From an uncultured Acidimicrobiales bacterium (GTDB lineage Bacteria; Actinomycetota; Acidimicrobiia; Acidimicrobiales; Bin134), in NCBI GenBank assembly GCA_951813555.1, contig OX638344.1, positions 1,550,001 through 1,614,000 on the forward strand: 64,000 bases of DNA, read 5' to 3'. This document shows, piece after piece, positions 47,426 to 56,999 of this stretch. Position numbers and translations under genes: made by a program. The stretch's first letter is position 1. The number at the start of each line of letters is the position of its first letter. Below the pieces are notes generated by a model, which saw only the letters and a program-made list of their open reading frames with translations, ran no database searches and was not told the DNA's origin.

Positions 47426-48534
47426 TCCGACCAGTCTTGGTGAGGCGCGACCGGGTATTGCCCGCCACTCAATCGTTGGGGTTCGTTGTCGGCATCTTGG
47501 TGGCTCTGGTGTTGGGGGCCATCTTGTTGTGGGTTTCTGACAACAGTCCGGCTGAGGTGTATGAGCGGATGTTCGATTCCGCATTCATGGGCACCGATTC
47601 GCTCTCTCGCACGCTGGAGCGGACGACGCCGCTGGCGTTGACCGGCCTATCGGTGGCGGTGGCTGGATCAATGGGACTTTGGAACATTGGTGCTGAAGGC
47701 CAGATGATGGCCGGTGCCATCGTCGCCACTGGTGTGGCCATGATGGCCGACGGGCTCTCCGGTCCGCTGCTGATCGCGGTGATGCTGGCCTCGGGCGTTG
47801 CGGGGGGGATGCTGCTGATGCTCGGTCCCGCGCTGGCCCGTTCCCACCTCGGCGTGAGCGAGATCATCACCACGCTGATGCTGGTCTATGTGGCCATACG
47901 AGTGGTGGAGTGGCTTCAGGTCGGCCCGTGGAAAGATCCTGGGTCGCTCGGGTTTCCCCGTATCGAGGAGGTGCCCGACCAGGCATCTCTGCCGGGATTA
48001 TTCGGCCGGGTCAACATTGGCGCCCTTATCGCCCTTGGGCTGCTAATTGTGTTCTCGCTAGCCGTGTCCCGCACTGCCTGGGGCTACGAGTTGCGCTTGG
48101 CAGGATCGTCGCCCGACACCGCCCGCTATGCCGGCGTTTCCTTGCGGCGCAAGGTGCTGACGGCGCTGCTGCTTTCGGGCGGTATCGCTGGTTTGGCGGG
48201 AACGATTCAGCTCACTGGCACAGAGGTCAGGCTGACTCCGGGGCTTTCAAACGGGTTCGGCTTTTCCGGCATCATTGTGGCTGCCCTTGCCTTGATGCGG
48301 CCCTCCGGGGTGGCGGTGGTGGCCTTTGTGTTCGGGGCGGTGCAGGTGGGCGGCCAGAGCATCCAAACCTTGGGGGTGAGCTCAGCCATCTCTGACATCT
48401 TGCAGGCCATGATCCTGTTTGGCGCACTGGTGGCCGCGGTCTTCTTCAACTATCGGATTCGCTGGACCGGCCCTGTCGGCGAGTCGTCGGGCGAGGAGCT
48501 CGAAGAACCCGACATCGCGGTGGAAGGCGCCTGA
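47422..48534 (+). CDS. ABC transporter permease (BPD_transp_2, nucleoside type)
   Basis: A 370-residue integral membrane protein with about 9-10 hydrophobic helices. GLWNIGAEGQMMAGAIVATG near residue 90 is the conserved permease motif of this family. LRLAGSSPDTARYAGVSLRR near residue 220 is the cytoplasmic coupling loop. It forms the channel with the next permease. Its stop TGA shares a base with the next ATG. Confidence 0.87.
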   Translation: MIRPVLVRRDRVLPATQSLGFVVGILVALVLGAILLWVSDNSPAEVYERMFDSAFMGTDSLSRTLERTTPLALTGLSVAVAGSMGLWNIGAEGQMMAGAIVATGVAMMADGLSGPLLIAVMLASGVAGGMLLMLGPALARSHLGVSEIITTLMLVYVAIRVVEWLQVGPWKDPGSLGFPRIEEVPDQASLPGLFGRVNIGALIALGLLIVFSLAVSRTAWGYELRLAGSSPDTARYAGVSLRRKVLTALLLSGGIAGLAGTIQLTGTEVRLTPGLSNGFGFSGIIVAALALMRPSGVAVVAFVFGAVQVGGQSIQTLGVSSAISDILQAMILFGALVAAVFFNYRIRWTGPVGESSGEELEEPDIAVEGA

Positions 48535-49490
48535 TGTCTGAAGAGGCGCTGGTTGGCCTGTTCGTGGCCACCGTGCAGTTTGGCACGCTGGTGTTCCTGG
48601 CTGCGCTGGGCGAGTTGATCGCGGAGCGGGCTGGGGTGCTCAACCTAGGGGTTGAGGGGATGATGACCATGGGCGCGGTGAGCGGGTTCATGGTTGGGCT
48701 GGAGACCGGAAGCGCGTGGGCTGCGTTCATTGCCGCCGCCGCGGTCGGCGCATTGGTGGGTGGGCTCCATGCCCTGGTGAGTGTGGTGTTGGGCGCTGAT
48801 CAAGTGGTGTCAGGCCTGGCTCTGACTATCGGCGGATTGGGGTTGGCTGCCTATGTGGGCCGCAACGTGGTAGGGGAGCGGCCCGAGACCAAGTTCACCG
48901 ATCTGGGAATTGTCGGGCTGGCTGACATCCCCTGGTTCGGCGATATCTTCTTCAACCAACCGCCGGTGGTGTATGTAGCTGTGCTGTTGGGGCTGGCGGT
49001 CTGGTTCGTGCTTACCCGCACTCGCTGGGGGTTGGCCCTGCGGGCGGTGGGCGAATCGGCGCCTACGACCGACGCCGTCGGCCATTCGGTTATGGCGCTG
49101 CGGTCGGGAGCGGTCATGGTCGGCGGAGCTTTTGCCGGCGCGGGCGGGGCATTCCTATCGCTCTATATGGCCCCAGGCTGGACCGAGGGCATGGTGGCCG
49201 GGCGGGGCTGGATCGCAGTGGCCCTGGTGATCTTCGGGGCCTGGCGACCGGGGCGGCTGGCTTTGGGCGCGTTGCTGTTCGGGTTCACGCTGGCTCTGCA
49301 ACCTCGCTTGCAGTCCTTCGACATTGAGCTGTTGGGGGTGGATGTCAGCAGCATTTCCCCCGCACTGCTGGGCATCCTCCCCTTCGTGCTAACCGTGTTG
49401 GTTTTGGTGATCATCAGCTGGCGCTATCGCCACCGCCCATCGGTGGCCCCCGCCGCGCTGGGCCTGCCCTATCGCCGAGAAGAGCGCTGA
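48534..49490 (+). CDS. ABC transporter permease (BPD_transp_2, nucleoside type)
   Basis: A 318-residue membrane protein, the second permease. ERAGVLNLGVEGMMTMGAVS near residue 28 matches the family motif, and LRAVGESAPTTDAVGHSVMA near residue 168 the coupling loop. With the preceding three genes it makes a complete importer (binding protein, double ATPase, two permeases). Confidence 0.87.
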   Translation: MSEEALVGLFVATVQFGTLVFLAALGELIAERAGVLNLGVEGMMTMGAVSGFMVGLETGSAWAAFIAAAAVGALVGGLHALVSVVLGADQVVSGLALTIGGLGLAAYVGRNVVGERPETKFTDLGIVGLADIPWFGDIFFNQPPVVYVAVLLGLAVWFVLTRTRWGLALRAVGESAPTTDAVGHSVMALRSGAVMVGGAFAGAGGAFLSLYMAPGWTEGMVAGRGWIAVALVIFGAWRPGRLALGALLFGFTLALQPRLQSFDIELLGVDVSSISPALLGILPFVLTVLVLVIISWRYRHRPSVAPAALGLPYRREER

Positions 49491-49524
49491 GCCGATCGGC
49501 GCCAGCGGGGAGTAGGGTTCCCCG

Positions 49525-50724
49525 ATGGCTGTGAACACCACGCGGGAAATGGCGCGCTCGTTCTGGCCTTACTTCGTGGTCACCGGCTCATTGTCCATGG
49601 GCTATGGCTCGCTGTTTACCCTGCTGGCCGAATTCAGGGACAAGCTGGGCTTCAGCGAGACCGAGTTGGGCTTCATCGTTGCAGTGGGATTTCTGGCGGG
49701 GTTTGTAGCCCAAGTTGGCTTGGCTCGATTTGCCGATCGGGGCTACGTCTCTTGGCTGGTCCATGGTGGGGTGTTCGTGGCCATCCTCTCGATGCTTAGC
49801 ATGGCCATTACCGATGAGGTATGGCAGTTCACCGCCGCTCGGTTCTTCCTCGGTGCTGGTACGGGAGCCACTGGCCCCGCGATCCGCCGAATACTCATTA
49901 CCCGAGATCCCGCCAACATGGGCCAAAACCTGGGCAAGATGGGGGCCTTCGATATCAGCGGTTTTGTGCTGGGGCCGGTGGTGGCTGGACTCTTGGCCGA
50001 ATTCATCAACTTGCGAGCTCCGTTCCTGTTCATGGCCGGGCTCTACTTGCTGATCTACGTTTGGATCTTTCGGCTGGACCTGTCGGCGGGAGAGGTGTCC
50101 ACCTCCAGAGTGCCGGTCAGACGGCTGTTTCGCATCCGACCTCTCAACTCCGGCATGCTGGCCGGGGCCGCGTTCTTCACCACAATCGGGGTGTTTGAAA
50201 CCTCATGGGCGGTGCTGCTCGACGACCTCGGAGCCAGCACGCTGATCATCGCCCTTTCCATTTCCCTCTTCGCCCTGCCGATGATTCCACTCGCCCCGTA
50301 TGGGGGCAAAAGGGCCCAACAGCGAGGTCCCATGCGGGTGATGCCGTTCTCGATTATGGGTGCGGTGGCCTGCATGTTCGTCTACGGCTACGTGGAATTC
50401 GTGTGGGTGCTCATCGCCGTGTCGGCCGCTCACGCGGTTTTTGATGCTTTCACCATGCCCGCCGGGCAACTGGCGATAGCTCTATCGGCTCCGACTGAAC
50501 AAGCGGCCGCTGCCCAAGGCCTCTACGGGGCATTGGGATTGATCATCGCGGGGATTGCCGCCCTTGCCACCGGGGCGATCTACGAAAACTGGGGTGCCGA
50601 GGTCTTGTTCACGGGTTCATCGGTTGTCATGGTTGTGGCCCTGGCCGGAGCCATCGCACTGGGCGAGGAGCTCATGGGCCCGGACGGGCGCTCGGCCAAG
50701 GAGACAGCCCCCGCCAGTTCCTAG
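49525..50724 (+). CDS. MFS transporter
   Basis: A 399-residue protein with about 12 hydrophobic helices. The loop after helix 2 is ARFADRGYVSWLVHGG, a variant of the MFS A-motif, and RFFLGAGTGATGPAIRRILI follows helix 4. The substrate is unknown. It follows the BMP transporter on the same strand after 34 bases and is convergent with the acyl-CoA dehydrogenase-like gene, overlapping its end by 4 bases. Confidence 0.8.
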   Translation: MAVNTTREMARSFWPYFVVTGSLSMGYGSLFTLLAEFRDKLGFSETELGFIVAVGFLAGFVAQVGLARFADRGYVSWLVHGGVFVAILSMLSMAITDEVWQFTAARFFLGAGTGATGPAIRRILITRDPANMGQNLGKMGAFDISGFVLGPVVAGLLAEFINLRAPFLFMAGLYLLIYVWIFRLDLSAGEVSTSRVPVRRLFRIRPLNSGMLAGAAFFTTIGVFETSWAVLLDDLGASTLIIALSISLFALPMIPLAPYGGKRAQQRGPMRVMPFSIMGAVACMFVYGYVEFVWVLIAVSAAHAVFDAFTMPAGQLAIALSAPTEQAAAAQGLYGALGLIIAGIAALATGAIYENWGAEVLFTGSSVVMVVALAGAIALGEELMGPDGRSAKETAPASS

Positions 50725-51740
50725 TCTGGCGCTTCCCCGAGCAGGGTGGCGCCCACCACCTCATACATCTCGTCGGTCACATGCACGTGCTGGGTGGCGG
50801 CGTGGGCGTCTCGGAAGCACTGGTTCAAGGGGTGGTCTTGGTAGAGGACTGACCCGCCGCCCCGGCGGTAGGCCATCGACGCCGCCTCGACGGCAATGTC
50901 GGCGGCGTGGGTGGCGGCTGCTCGCGCCCGCTGGACCAGGGAGTCTGTGACTAGCTGGCCGGCGACCGCAGTGGCCCAGAATTCGTCCAGCACCTCCAGC
51001 ACCAGCGCCCGGGCGGCCCGCAGCTTGGTGTCGGCTTGCCCCAGGTCGCGCTGGAAGGCCGGCCGCTCATCGAGGGGGGCGGTGCTGTGCAGGCGGTCTT
51101 TGCCCGCGGCGGCGATGGCGATCTCGTCCAAAGCCCGGCGGGCGATGCCCATGCTCACCCCACAGTGGTCGGGGGTGATGAGCGCATACATGGGCAGCCC
51201 GTGGAGGATCCCGCCCCTGGGCGCAGGCGTCGACAGGTCGAACAACCGACTGTGGGGCACGAACACCTCTTCGACGCTGTAGTCGTGGCTCTGCGTCTCC
51301 TCCAGGCCGCTGACCTGCCAGGTGTCGTGCACGGTCACCTGTTGCACTGGGATCACCGCCCACCGCGGTCCTGATTCGGTGGTACAGCCGCCCACCACCC
51401 AGGCGGCGTCGGCGATGCCGGAAGCGAACCCCCATCGCCCGGTCAACACCACGCCATCGGGGGCAGTTGCGGTCCTACCCGACAGTGGAAAGGTGCCCGC
51501 GAACGGTGGCCAGGCTGCCCCTCCCGGGGCGCTGGCCGCTACCTCGTCCAGTCCATCTTGCGGCAGGCGGGCGGCCGCGATCGCCGCCGAAGTGGTGGTG
51601 AAGGTCTCGTTCCAGCCGGCTGATCCGTCTTTCCGGCTGGCCGCCTCAGTGGCCAGGAATTGGCTTCGCAGGTCGGCCTCGAGCCCGCCCAACTCCTTGG
51701 GCAGCTTCATGGTCAGCAGGCTTGGACTCTCAGCGCTCAT
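50721..51740 (-). CDS. Acyl-CoA dehydrogenase-like flavoprotein, short N-terminus
   Basis: A 339-residue protein resembling the HpaB/DszC-like branch of the acyl-CoA dehydrogenase fold. LTMKLPKELGGLEADLRSQF near residue 10 and ASRKDGSAGWNETFTTTSA are family N-domain motifs, and SHDYSVEEVFVPHSRLFDL belongs to the middle domain. The C-terminal helices include MAYRRGGGSVLYQDHPLNQC. About 40 residues usually found before the first motif are absent. The ATG at 51740 follows the upstream gene by 7 bases; the longer frame is a shadow. Confidence 0.72.
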   Translation of the reverse strand: MSAESPSLLTMKLPKELGGLEADLRSQFLATEAASRKDGSAGWNETFTTTSAAIAAARLPQDGLDEVAASAPGGAAWPPFAGTFPLSGRTATAPDGVVLTGRWGFASGIADAAWVVGGCTTESGPRWAVIPVQQVTVHDTWQVSGLEETQSHDYSVEEVFVPHSRLFDLSTPAPRGGILHGLPMYALITPDHCGVSMGIARRALDEIAIAAAGKDRLHSTAPLDERPAFQRDLGQADTKLRAARALVLEVLDEFWATAVAGQLVTDSLVQRARAAATHAADIAVEAASMAYRRGGGSVLYQDHPLNQCFRDAHAATQHVHVTDEMYEVVGATLLGEAPD

Positions 51741-51747
51741 GCTGGTC

Positions 51748-53757
51748 TCAAGCCGATTCTGCCGGGCTGAGCTGCACCGGGAGCCCCGACTGCCAGACCA
51801 TGCCGGTAAGGGGATCGACATCGGCCTCGGCGGTGGTGAGCGTGCAGACGTTGGGGTCCGCCCAGCCGTGGGGAATGGACACCGCACCGGGAGCGATCTC
51901 GTCGCTGGTGCGGGCCGTGCCCAACAACTCGCCGTGGGCGCTGCGCACTTGCACCGGCTGGCCGTCGGCGATGCCGTGGTCGGGGTGGATCAGCACCTCG
52001 GGGGCTACGCCGCCCAAATCGCGGAGCTGGCCGTTCATGGTCCGCATCTGGCGGCGGGGCAACAGCACCAGCGGTGCGGGGCCGTCGAGGTCGGCCAACT
52101 GTTCTACAAGAGGCTCGGGGGCCAGCCGCCAGCGACGGTCGGGCAGCACCCGGTCCAGCACCCAGCCGTGAACCGGTTTGGCCTCGCCGACCAGGCCTCG
52201 GCGGGCGGCTAGAACAGTGGCGGCGTCGCTGCGGCCCCGCTCGGCGATCAGCGACAACAGGTCTTCGTCGGTGGCGGTTTCGGGGTCGATACCTCTCGGC
52301 AGAACGCCCACTCCCAGCCGACGGCCCAACTCGGCGAACGCCTGCCACATAAGCCGGCGGTCGGCGCCGGGCGGGACCACCGCGGGAGTGAACTGGGTGG
52401 CGATGGCCGGTTGGTAGGCGTCCAGCATCCACGGAACATCGGCCCGCTCCAGTTGACCGGCAACCGGCAGCAGGTGGGTGGCCAGCTCTGTGGTGTCGGT
52501 CTCGACCACATCGGCCACTGCCAGCACATCGAGCGCGGCCAGTGCGGCCTGGGTGCGATCCCGGTCAGGGAAGGCGATCAACGGGTTGCCCCCCACCACC
52601 ACCAGCGCCCGCACATTGCCGGCCTCGATCTCGTCCACCAGCGCGGCGCACGGGTACTCCCCGAATCGGCGGGGCAGTTCGGGCCGGCTAGCCGGCCCGG
52701 GCTCGGGGTGGCCGTCGGAGGGCTGCCAGCTCCGGGTGTCGAGTTGCATCAGATAACCGGGGTTGAACCACATCCCGCCGGGTTGGTCGTAGGAGCCGGT
52801 GACCACCGCCAGCGCCCACAACAGCCACTCGGTCACGTTGGCGTGGCGGCCCATTGATACCCCAGTGCCCGAAAGCACCGAAAGGCGACCTGCGGTTCGC
52901 ACCGCGTCGAGGAGGTCGAGCAGCTCTGCGAGCTCGAGACCAGTGCCAGCGGCTGTCCGGTCCAGGGTGAATGGGGCCAACGCGGCGGTCAGTTCATCGA
53001 CCCCGATTGCGTGCTCCCGCAGATAGTCCCAATCGGCCCCGTCGATGAGCAGTTCCCGCACTAACCAGCCCAGAATCAGATAGTCGGTACTGGGTCGCGG
53101 AGCCAGGTGGCGGTCGGCCAGTCGAGCGGTCTCGGTGCGGCGGGGATCGATCACCCAAACCGGCCCCCGCTCCTGCTGGGTCCGCAGCCGTCGAATGGGA
53201 TCGGCCAGCCCGTTGCCGTGGCCGTGGGACACCACTGGGTTTGTCCCAACCAAGAGGAGCATTCGGGCGACCTCTTGGTCCCACATGGGGGTGAGCCCTG
53301 ACCAGCCCCCCATGAGCTCGGCCACCAGTGGCCGCATAGGGGTGTCGATGGTGGTGGCGGTGTACTTCTGGCGGGAGCCGATGGCCCCGAGGAATCGCTC
53401 GGCCGCCCGGCGCCCGTTGGCGTCATAGGCCGAGCCGCTGGCCAGATACATGGCCACCGCGTCGGGTCCGCTCTCGTCAATGATGGCGGCCAGTCGGCTG
53501 CCCAAGTCGTCGAGGCAGCGGTCCCAATCGACGGCCCCACCATATATATGGGGTTGGTCTAGGCGGTGGGGATGGTGGTGCCAGTCGGGCAGCGCCCGGC
53601 CCTTTGGGCAGGTGTAGCCCTGGGACAGGGGGTGGGCGTCGTCGCCTCTCACTTTGAGCACCTGGTTGCCTTCCACGGTGACGGTTATGCCGCACATGGC
53701 GGTGCAGATGCGGCAGAAGGAATGGATCTCCTGGGCCTCAGGCAAGGCCGCGGGCAT
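51748..53757 (-). CDS. Molybdopterin-dependent oxidoreductase
   Basis: A 669-residue enzyme of the DMSO reductase/formate dehydrogenase superfamily. An N-terminal [4Fe-4S] site is formed by CRICTAMC and a later Cys in GYTCPKGRA. LLLVGTNPVVSHGHGNGLAD and VWVIDPRRTETARLADRHLA bind the cofactor, and ISIPHGWADPNVCTLTTAEA-type sequence lies in the C-terminal domain. It overlaps the upstream SDR gene by 20 bases, so the two are co-transcribed. No small subunits are present and the substrate is unknown. Confidence 0.83.
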   Translation of the reverse strand: MPAALPEAQEIHSFCRICTAMCGITVTVEGNQVLKVRGDDAHPLSQGYTCPKGRALPDWHHHPHRLDQPHIYGGAVDWDRCLDDLGSRLAAIIDESGPDAVAMYLASGSAYDANGRRAAERFLGAIGSRQKYTATTIDTPMRPLVAELMGGWSGLTPMWDQEVARMLLLVGTNPVVSHGHGNGLADPIRRLRTQQERGPVWVIDPRRTETARLADRHLAPRPSTDYLILGWLVRELLIDGADWDYLREHAIGVDELTAALAPFTLDRTAAGTGLELAELLDLLDAVRTAGRLSVLSGTGVSMGRHANVTEWLLWALAVVTGSYDQPGGMWFNPGYLMQLDTRSWQPSDGHPEPGPASRPELPRRFGEYPCAALVDEIEAGNVRALVVVGGNPLIAFPDRDRTQAALAALDVLAVADVVETDTTELATHLLPVAGQLERADVPWMLDAYQPAIATQFTPAVVPPGADRRLMWQAFAELGRRLGVGVLPRGIDPETATDEDLLSLIAERGRSDAATVLAARRGLVGEAKPVHGWVLDRVLPDRRWRLAPEPLVEQLADLDGPAPLVLLPRRQMRTMNGQLRDLGGVAPEVLIHPDHGIADGQPVQVRSAHGELLGTARTSDEIAPGAVSIPHGWADPNVCTLTTAEADVDPLTGMVWQSGLPVQLSPAESA

Positions 53758-54577
53758 GGTCGATACTCCATGGGTTGGCAGATGGGGAATTGGAGCTGGT
53801 CTTGTCGGCGATGTCGACCATGATGCCCTCCCGCTGGGCTATGGCCACCATGCTCTCCAGCCTTCCGGTGTAGGAGGCGGGTTGCTGGAGCATCCACACG
53901 ATGCCCTCAGCGGCCACCGAGGTGTCGGCCCAAGTGGCGTGGTCGGCGTCAGGGGCGTTCATCACGTAGCCCTCGCTGGCCACCGCGGTGTCGATGCGGA
54001 AGCAGTTCACTGCGATTCCGTCTTCGGCCAGTATCGCCGCACTGCTAACAGTCAGATGTTCCAGTGCGGCCTTGGACATGCCGTAGGCCATCATCGGCGA
54101 GAAAAAGGCCAACCCCGCCGCCGACGAGACGTTAATGATGCGACCCTGGGTGGCCGCCAAGTGGGGATGGCACAGCCGGGTGGCCAGCAATGGGGCCGTG
54201 GTGTTGATGGCGAAGGTCAACTCATAGCGCTTGAGGTCGATATCCAGGTCGCCGGCAAAGGTCACCGCGGCGTTGTTGACCAAGGCGTCGATTTGGCCGT
54301 AGTGGCTCACCACCGTTTCCACCATGGCCTTGATCTGTTCGGGGCAAGACAGGTCGCAGGGCACGGCCAAGGCGCTGCCGCCAGCTTCTTCAACGGCTGC
54401 TGCGGTCTCATCCACAGTGCCGGGCAGTTTGAATCGGGCTTCGTCAGTGGCTCGGGCCACGCAGGCCACCGCGGCCCCCAACTCGCCCAGGCGAATGGCC
54501 GCGGCCCGGCCCACCCCCCGGCTGGCCCCGGTGACAATCATCACCTGGCCGGCGAAGGGTTGCTCTTGGCTCACCAC
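53738..54577 (-). CDS. Short-chain dehydrogenase/reductase
   Basis: A 279-residue SDR. The Rossmann motif TGASRGVGRAAA is near residue 16 and NNAAVTFAGD near 99. The catalytic Ser lies in INVSSAAGLAF and the Tyr-Lys pair in YGMSKAALEH. It would use NAD(P)H on an unknown carbonyl or alcohol. It overlaps both neighbours (20 bases downstream, 7 bases upstream), placing it in a leftward operon with the molybdopterin enzyme. Confidence 0.86.
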   Translation of the reverse strand: MVSQEQPFAGQVMIVTGASRGVGRAAAIRLGELGAAVACVARATDEARFKLPGTVDETAAAVEEAGGSALAVPCDLSCPEQIKAMVETVVSHYGQIDALVNNAAVTFAGDLDIDLKRYELTFAINTTAPLLATRLCHPHLAATQGRIINVSSAAGLAFFSPMMAYGMSKAALEHLTVSSAAILAEDGIAVNCFRIDTAVASEGYVMNAPDADHATWADTSVAAEGIVWMLQQPASYTGRLESMVAIAQREGIMVDIADKTSSNSPSANPWSIDHARGLA

Positions 54578-55716
54578 GGCCTCACATCGTCGTCCAAGCC
54601 CAAGAAGGGCACCCGTCCCGAGCAGATCACGATCTGGTGGCCGGCCAGCGGCTGTCCATTCACGGTGCCAACTGCCGGTGCCTCCCGGTGGCCGGGGACT
54701 CGAACCTCGCCCGAGGGGAGCACCACGTTCTCGGGATGGGTTAGATCGTAGGTGTCGGTCTCGGAGTAGAACTGCCCCCGGTACACGCCGAGGCCGCCGC
54801 CGTCGTCCCAGCCCCAGTCGTATCCGGTGCCGATCATGGCCCAGTCACGGTGGATCTGGTTGGTCTCGATCTCGTAGACCTCCCCGGCTGAGTCGGTGAA
54901 TTGCGACCGGACCTGGCGCCAGCGGCGGGTGCCCTCCCAGAAGTCCACGTCGAACTGGGCGGCGACCACCTCGGTCTCGGTGCCGTCGGGCCGGGCGATG
55001 ACCCCATCGAGATAGTGCTGGCGGCCGTCGCCGGTGCAGTGGACCTGCACATGGCCGCCGTAATCGGCGCATGAGAACGGCAGCCAGTAGAACACCGAGC
55101 CGTGCTGGGCCCGCACGTCGATGCCGTCTTCCCCGGTGACTGGCTCAGGGCCGGCGGTTTGGGGCCGCACCCCCCAAGAGTGATCCCGGCCTCCCCACCA
55201 GCCAGCCACGGCGTATGAGGTGCCGTCCAGGGCAACCGCGCCGTCCATCCGGCCCACCTGGGTGTAGCGGCGGTAGTCTTGGGCCACCCGGCCCCGGACC
55301 CGGCTGAAGTGGTGATCTTCCTCCTTGGGGGGCAGGAAGCTGGTCCAAGTCAGGTCCATGTCGATGGGGTGATCGTCGCCGCTCGCGGTGAGGCGGACCT
55401 TCTCAAACGGCTCGATGATCTCGATGTCGAGCGGACCCACCCCCACCCGGTCGATGTCGGGGCGCAGCGCCCGGCTGAAGCGGAAGTTACGTTGGCTGGT
55501 GCCGCCACCGTCGCGGGGCACCTGGCAGGCCACGAAGCCGTCGAACACGTTCATGTTCATGTACAGCCCCACCCCGATGATCATGGTCAGCGACCCGGCC
55601 GGGTCGTAACACGAGAACCAGTAGCGGTCGAAGAATCGGGGGTCGCTGGTCCCCACGTGGTCGAAGGTGGTGGGGATCTGATGGCGCAGCGTCTCGTCGA
55701 GTCTGGTCAAAGGCAC
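54571..55716 (-). CDS. Uncharacterised protein, lipocalin/AttH-like
   Basis: A 381-residue protein with no signal peptide and many Trp and Tyr residues in beta-strand-like segments, such as GWWGGRDHSWGVRP and DYRRYTQVGRMDGAV. The pattern recalls the AttH/CrtC (DUF7064/7065-like) two-lobed beta-barrel proteins seen beside lipid or steroid genes. This is a low-confidence resemblance. It overlaps the SDR gene by 7 bases and probably belongs to the same operon. Confidence 0.55.
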   Translation of the reverse strand: MPLTRLDETLRHQIPTTFDHVGTSDPRFFDRYWFSCYDPAGSLTMIIGVGLYMNMNVFDGFVACQVPRDGGGTSQRNFRFSRALRPDIDRVGVGPLDIEIIEPFEKVRLTASGDDHPIDMDLTWTSFLPPKEEDHHFSRVRGRVAQDYRRYTQVGRMDGAVALDGTSYAVAGWWGGRDHSWGVRPQTAGPEPVTGEDGIDVRAQHGSVFYWLPFSCADYGGHVQVHCTGDGRQHYLDGVIARPDGTETEVVAAQFDVDFWEGTRRWRQVRSQFTDSAGEVYEIETNQIHRDWAMIGTGYDWGWDDGGGLGVYRGQFYSETDTYDLTHPENVVLPSGEVRVPGHREAPAVGTVNGQPLAGHQIVICSGRVPFLGLDDDVRPW

Positions 55717-55749
55717 GGCGACATCCTATGGCTGGGCTAGCCGGGAAGC

Positions 55750-56952
55750 TCAGGCCACAGTGCCGCTAGCCCGCAACTCGGCGATCTTCTCAGAGCTGTG
55801 CCCCAGTTCGCTCAGGACGTCATCGGTGTGCTCGCCCAGGGCGGGGGCCAGGGCGCGGGGCGACCACGGGGTGCCGTGAAAATCCACCGGGGTGGCCAGC
55901 ATGGTGGTGCCGGTGGCTCCGTCGGGTACTTCCACCAGCGCGCCCGACGGGGCGGTTTGGGGGTCGGCCAGCACGTCATCGAGGGTGTTCACCGGGGCCC
56001 AGAACATGTCGGGCTCGGTGGCGAATATCTCGGCCCACTCCTCCAGGGACCGGGCGGCGAAAGCCTCATCCAACGCGGCGATCAGCTCCACGGCGTTGAT
56101 CGCTCGGTCACGGGCGGTGGCGAACCGCTCGTCGTCGATCCACTCGGGGTGGCCCACGGCACGGGCCAGCGGCGGCCAATGGCGGTCGCCCTCCAGGCCC
56201 ACCACCCAGAAGCGGCGGCCGTCGCCCGCGGTGTAGTTGTTGATGGCCGGGTTGCCCATTGCCTCCCGAGTGCCTACCGCCATGTTCAGGCCCCACATCA
56301 GCAGAATGTTGAGGTCGAAGCCGATGGTGTACATGCCCTCCCGGAACAGCGACGTGGACACCATTTGCCCCTCACCGGTGCGCTCCCGGTTGAACAAGGC
56401 CGCGCTGATGGCCGCCGCGCCGGCCAGTCCCACGTTGTGGTCGCCCATCCCGCCCCGCTGGAAGGGCAGAGCGCCCCCCGGCGGAGTGAGCTGCGCGGCG
56501 ATGCCCGAGCGGGCCCAGAAGGCGGCGATGTCATAGGCCGGGCGGTCGGCGTCGGGCCCTTCGAGCCCGTAGCCGGTGATGGCGCAGTACACCAGCCCCG
56601 GATTGCGGGCGGCTAGCGATTCGTAGTCCAGCCCCAGGCGATCCAGCGCGCTGAGCCGCAGGTTGGTGAGAAACACATCGGCGTCGTCGATGATCTCGGC
56701 GGCGATGGCCTGGCCCTGCGGGCGGGCCAGATCGACCACCACCGAGCGCTTGGAGCGGTTGTCGAGCTCGAACACGGGATTGGTAGGCATGTCCCCGCCC
56801 AGCATCCGCTGAAACGTCCGGGACGGGTCGCCGGAGGGGGGCTCAATCTTGACCACATCGGCCCCCCAGTCGCTCAAGATTCCACCGGCTGCGGGGCCGG
56901 CCACCCACACCCCCAGCTCGACAACCTTTACGCCATCCAACGGACCTGCCAT
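55750..56952 (-). CDS. CoA-transferase family III (CaiB/BaiF type)
   Basis: A 400-residue family III CoA-transferase. VVELGVWVAGPAAGGILSDW and GADVVKIEPPSGDPSR open the protein, KRSVVVDLARPQGQ follows near residue 68, and PAYDIAAFWARSGIAA near 140 contains the catalytic Asp. It would move CoA between carboxylic acids. It heads the leftward cluster with an acyl-CoA dehydrogenase-like gene, an SDR and a molybdopterin enzyme, which hints at breakdown of a CoA-activated compound. Confidence 0.86.
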   Translation of the reverse strand: MAGPLDGVKVVELGVWVAGPAAGGILSDWGADVVKIEPPSGDPSRTFQRMLGGDMPTNPVFELDNRSKRSVVVDLARPQGQAIAAEIIDDADVFLTNLRLSALDRLGLDYESLAARNPGLVYCAITGYGLEGPDADRPAYDIAAFWARSGIAAQLTPPGGALPFQRGGMGDHNVGLAGAAAISAALFNRERTGEGQMVSTSLFREGMYTIGFDLNILLMWGLNMAVGTREAMGNPAINNYTAGDGRRFWVVGLEGDRHWPPLARAVGHPEWIDDERFATARDRAINAVELIAALDEAFAARSLEEWAEIFATEPDMFWAPVNTLDDVLADPQTAPSGALVEVPDGATGTTMLATPVDFHGTPWSPRALAPALGEHTDDVLSELGHSSEKIAELRASGTVA

Positions 56953-56999
56953 GGGTTGAGCATAGAAAGCCCGCGGGGCGGCCCATACACTCCAACGAC

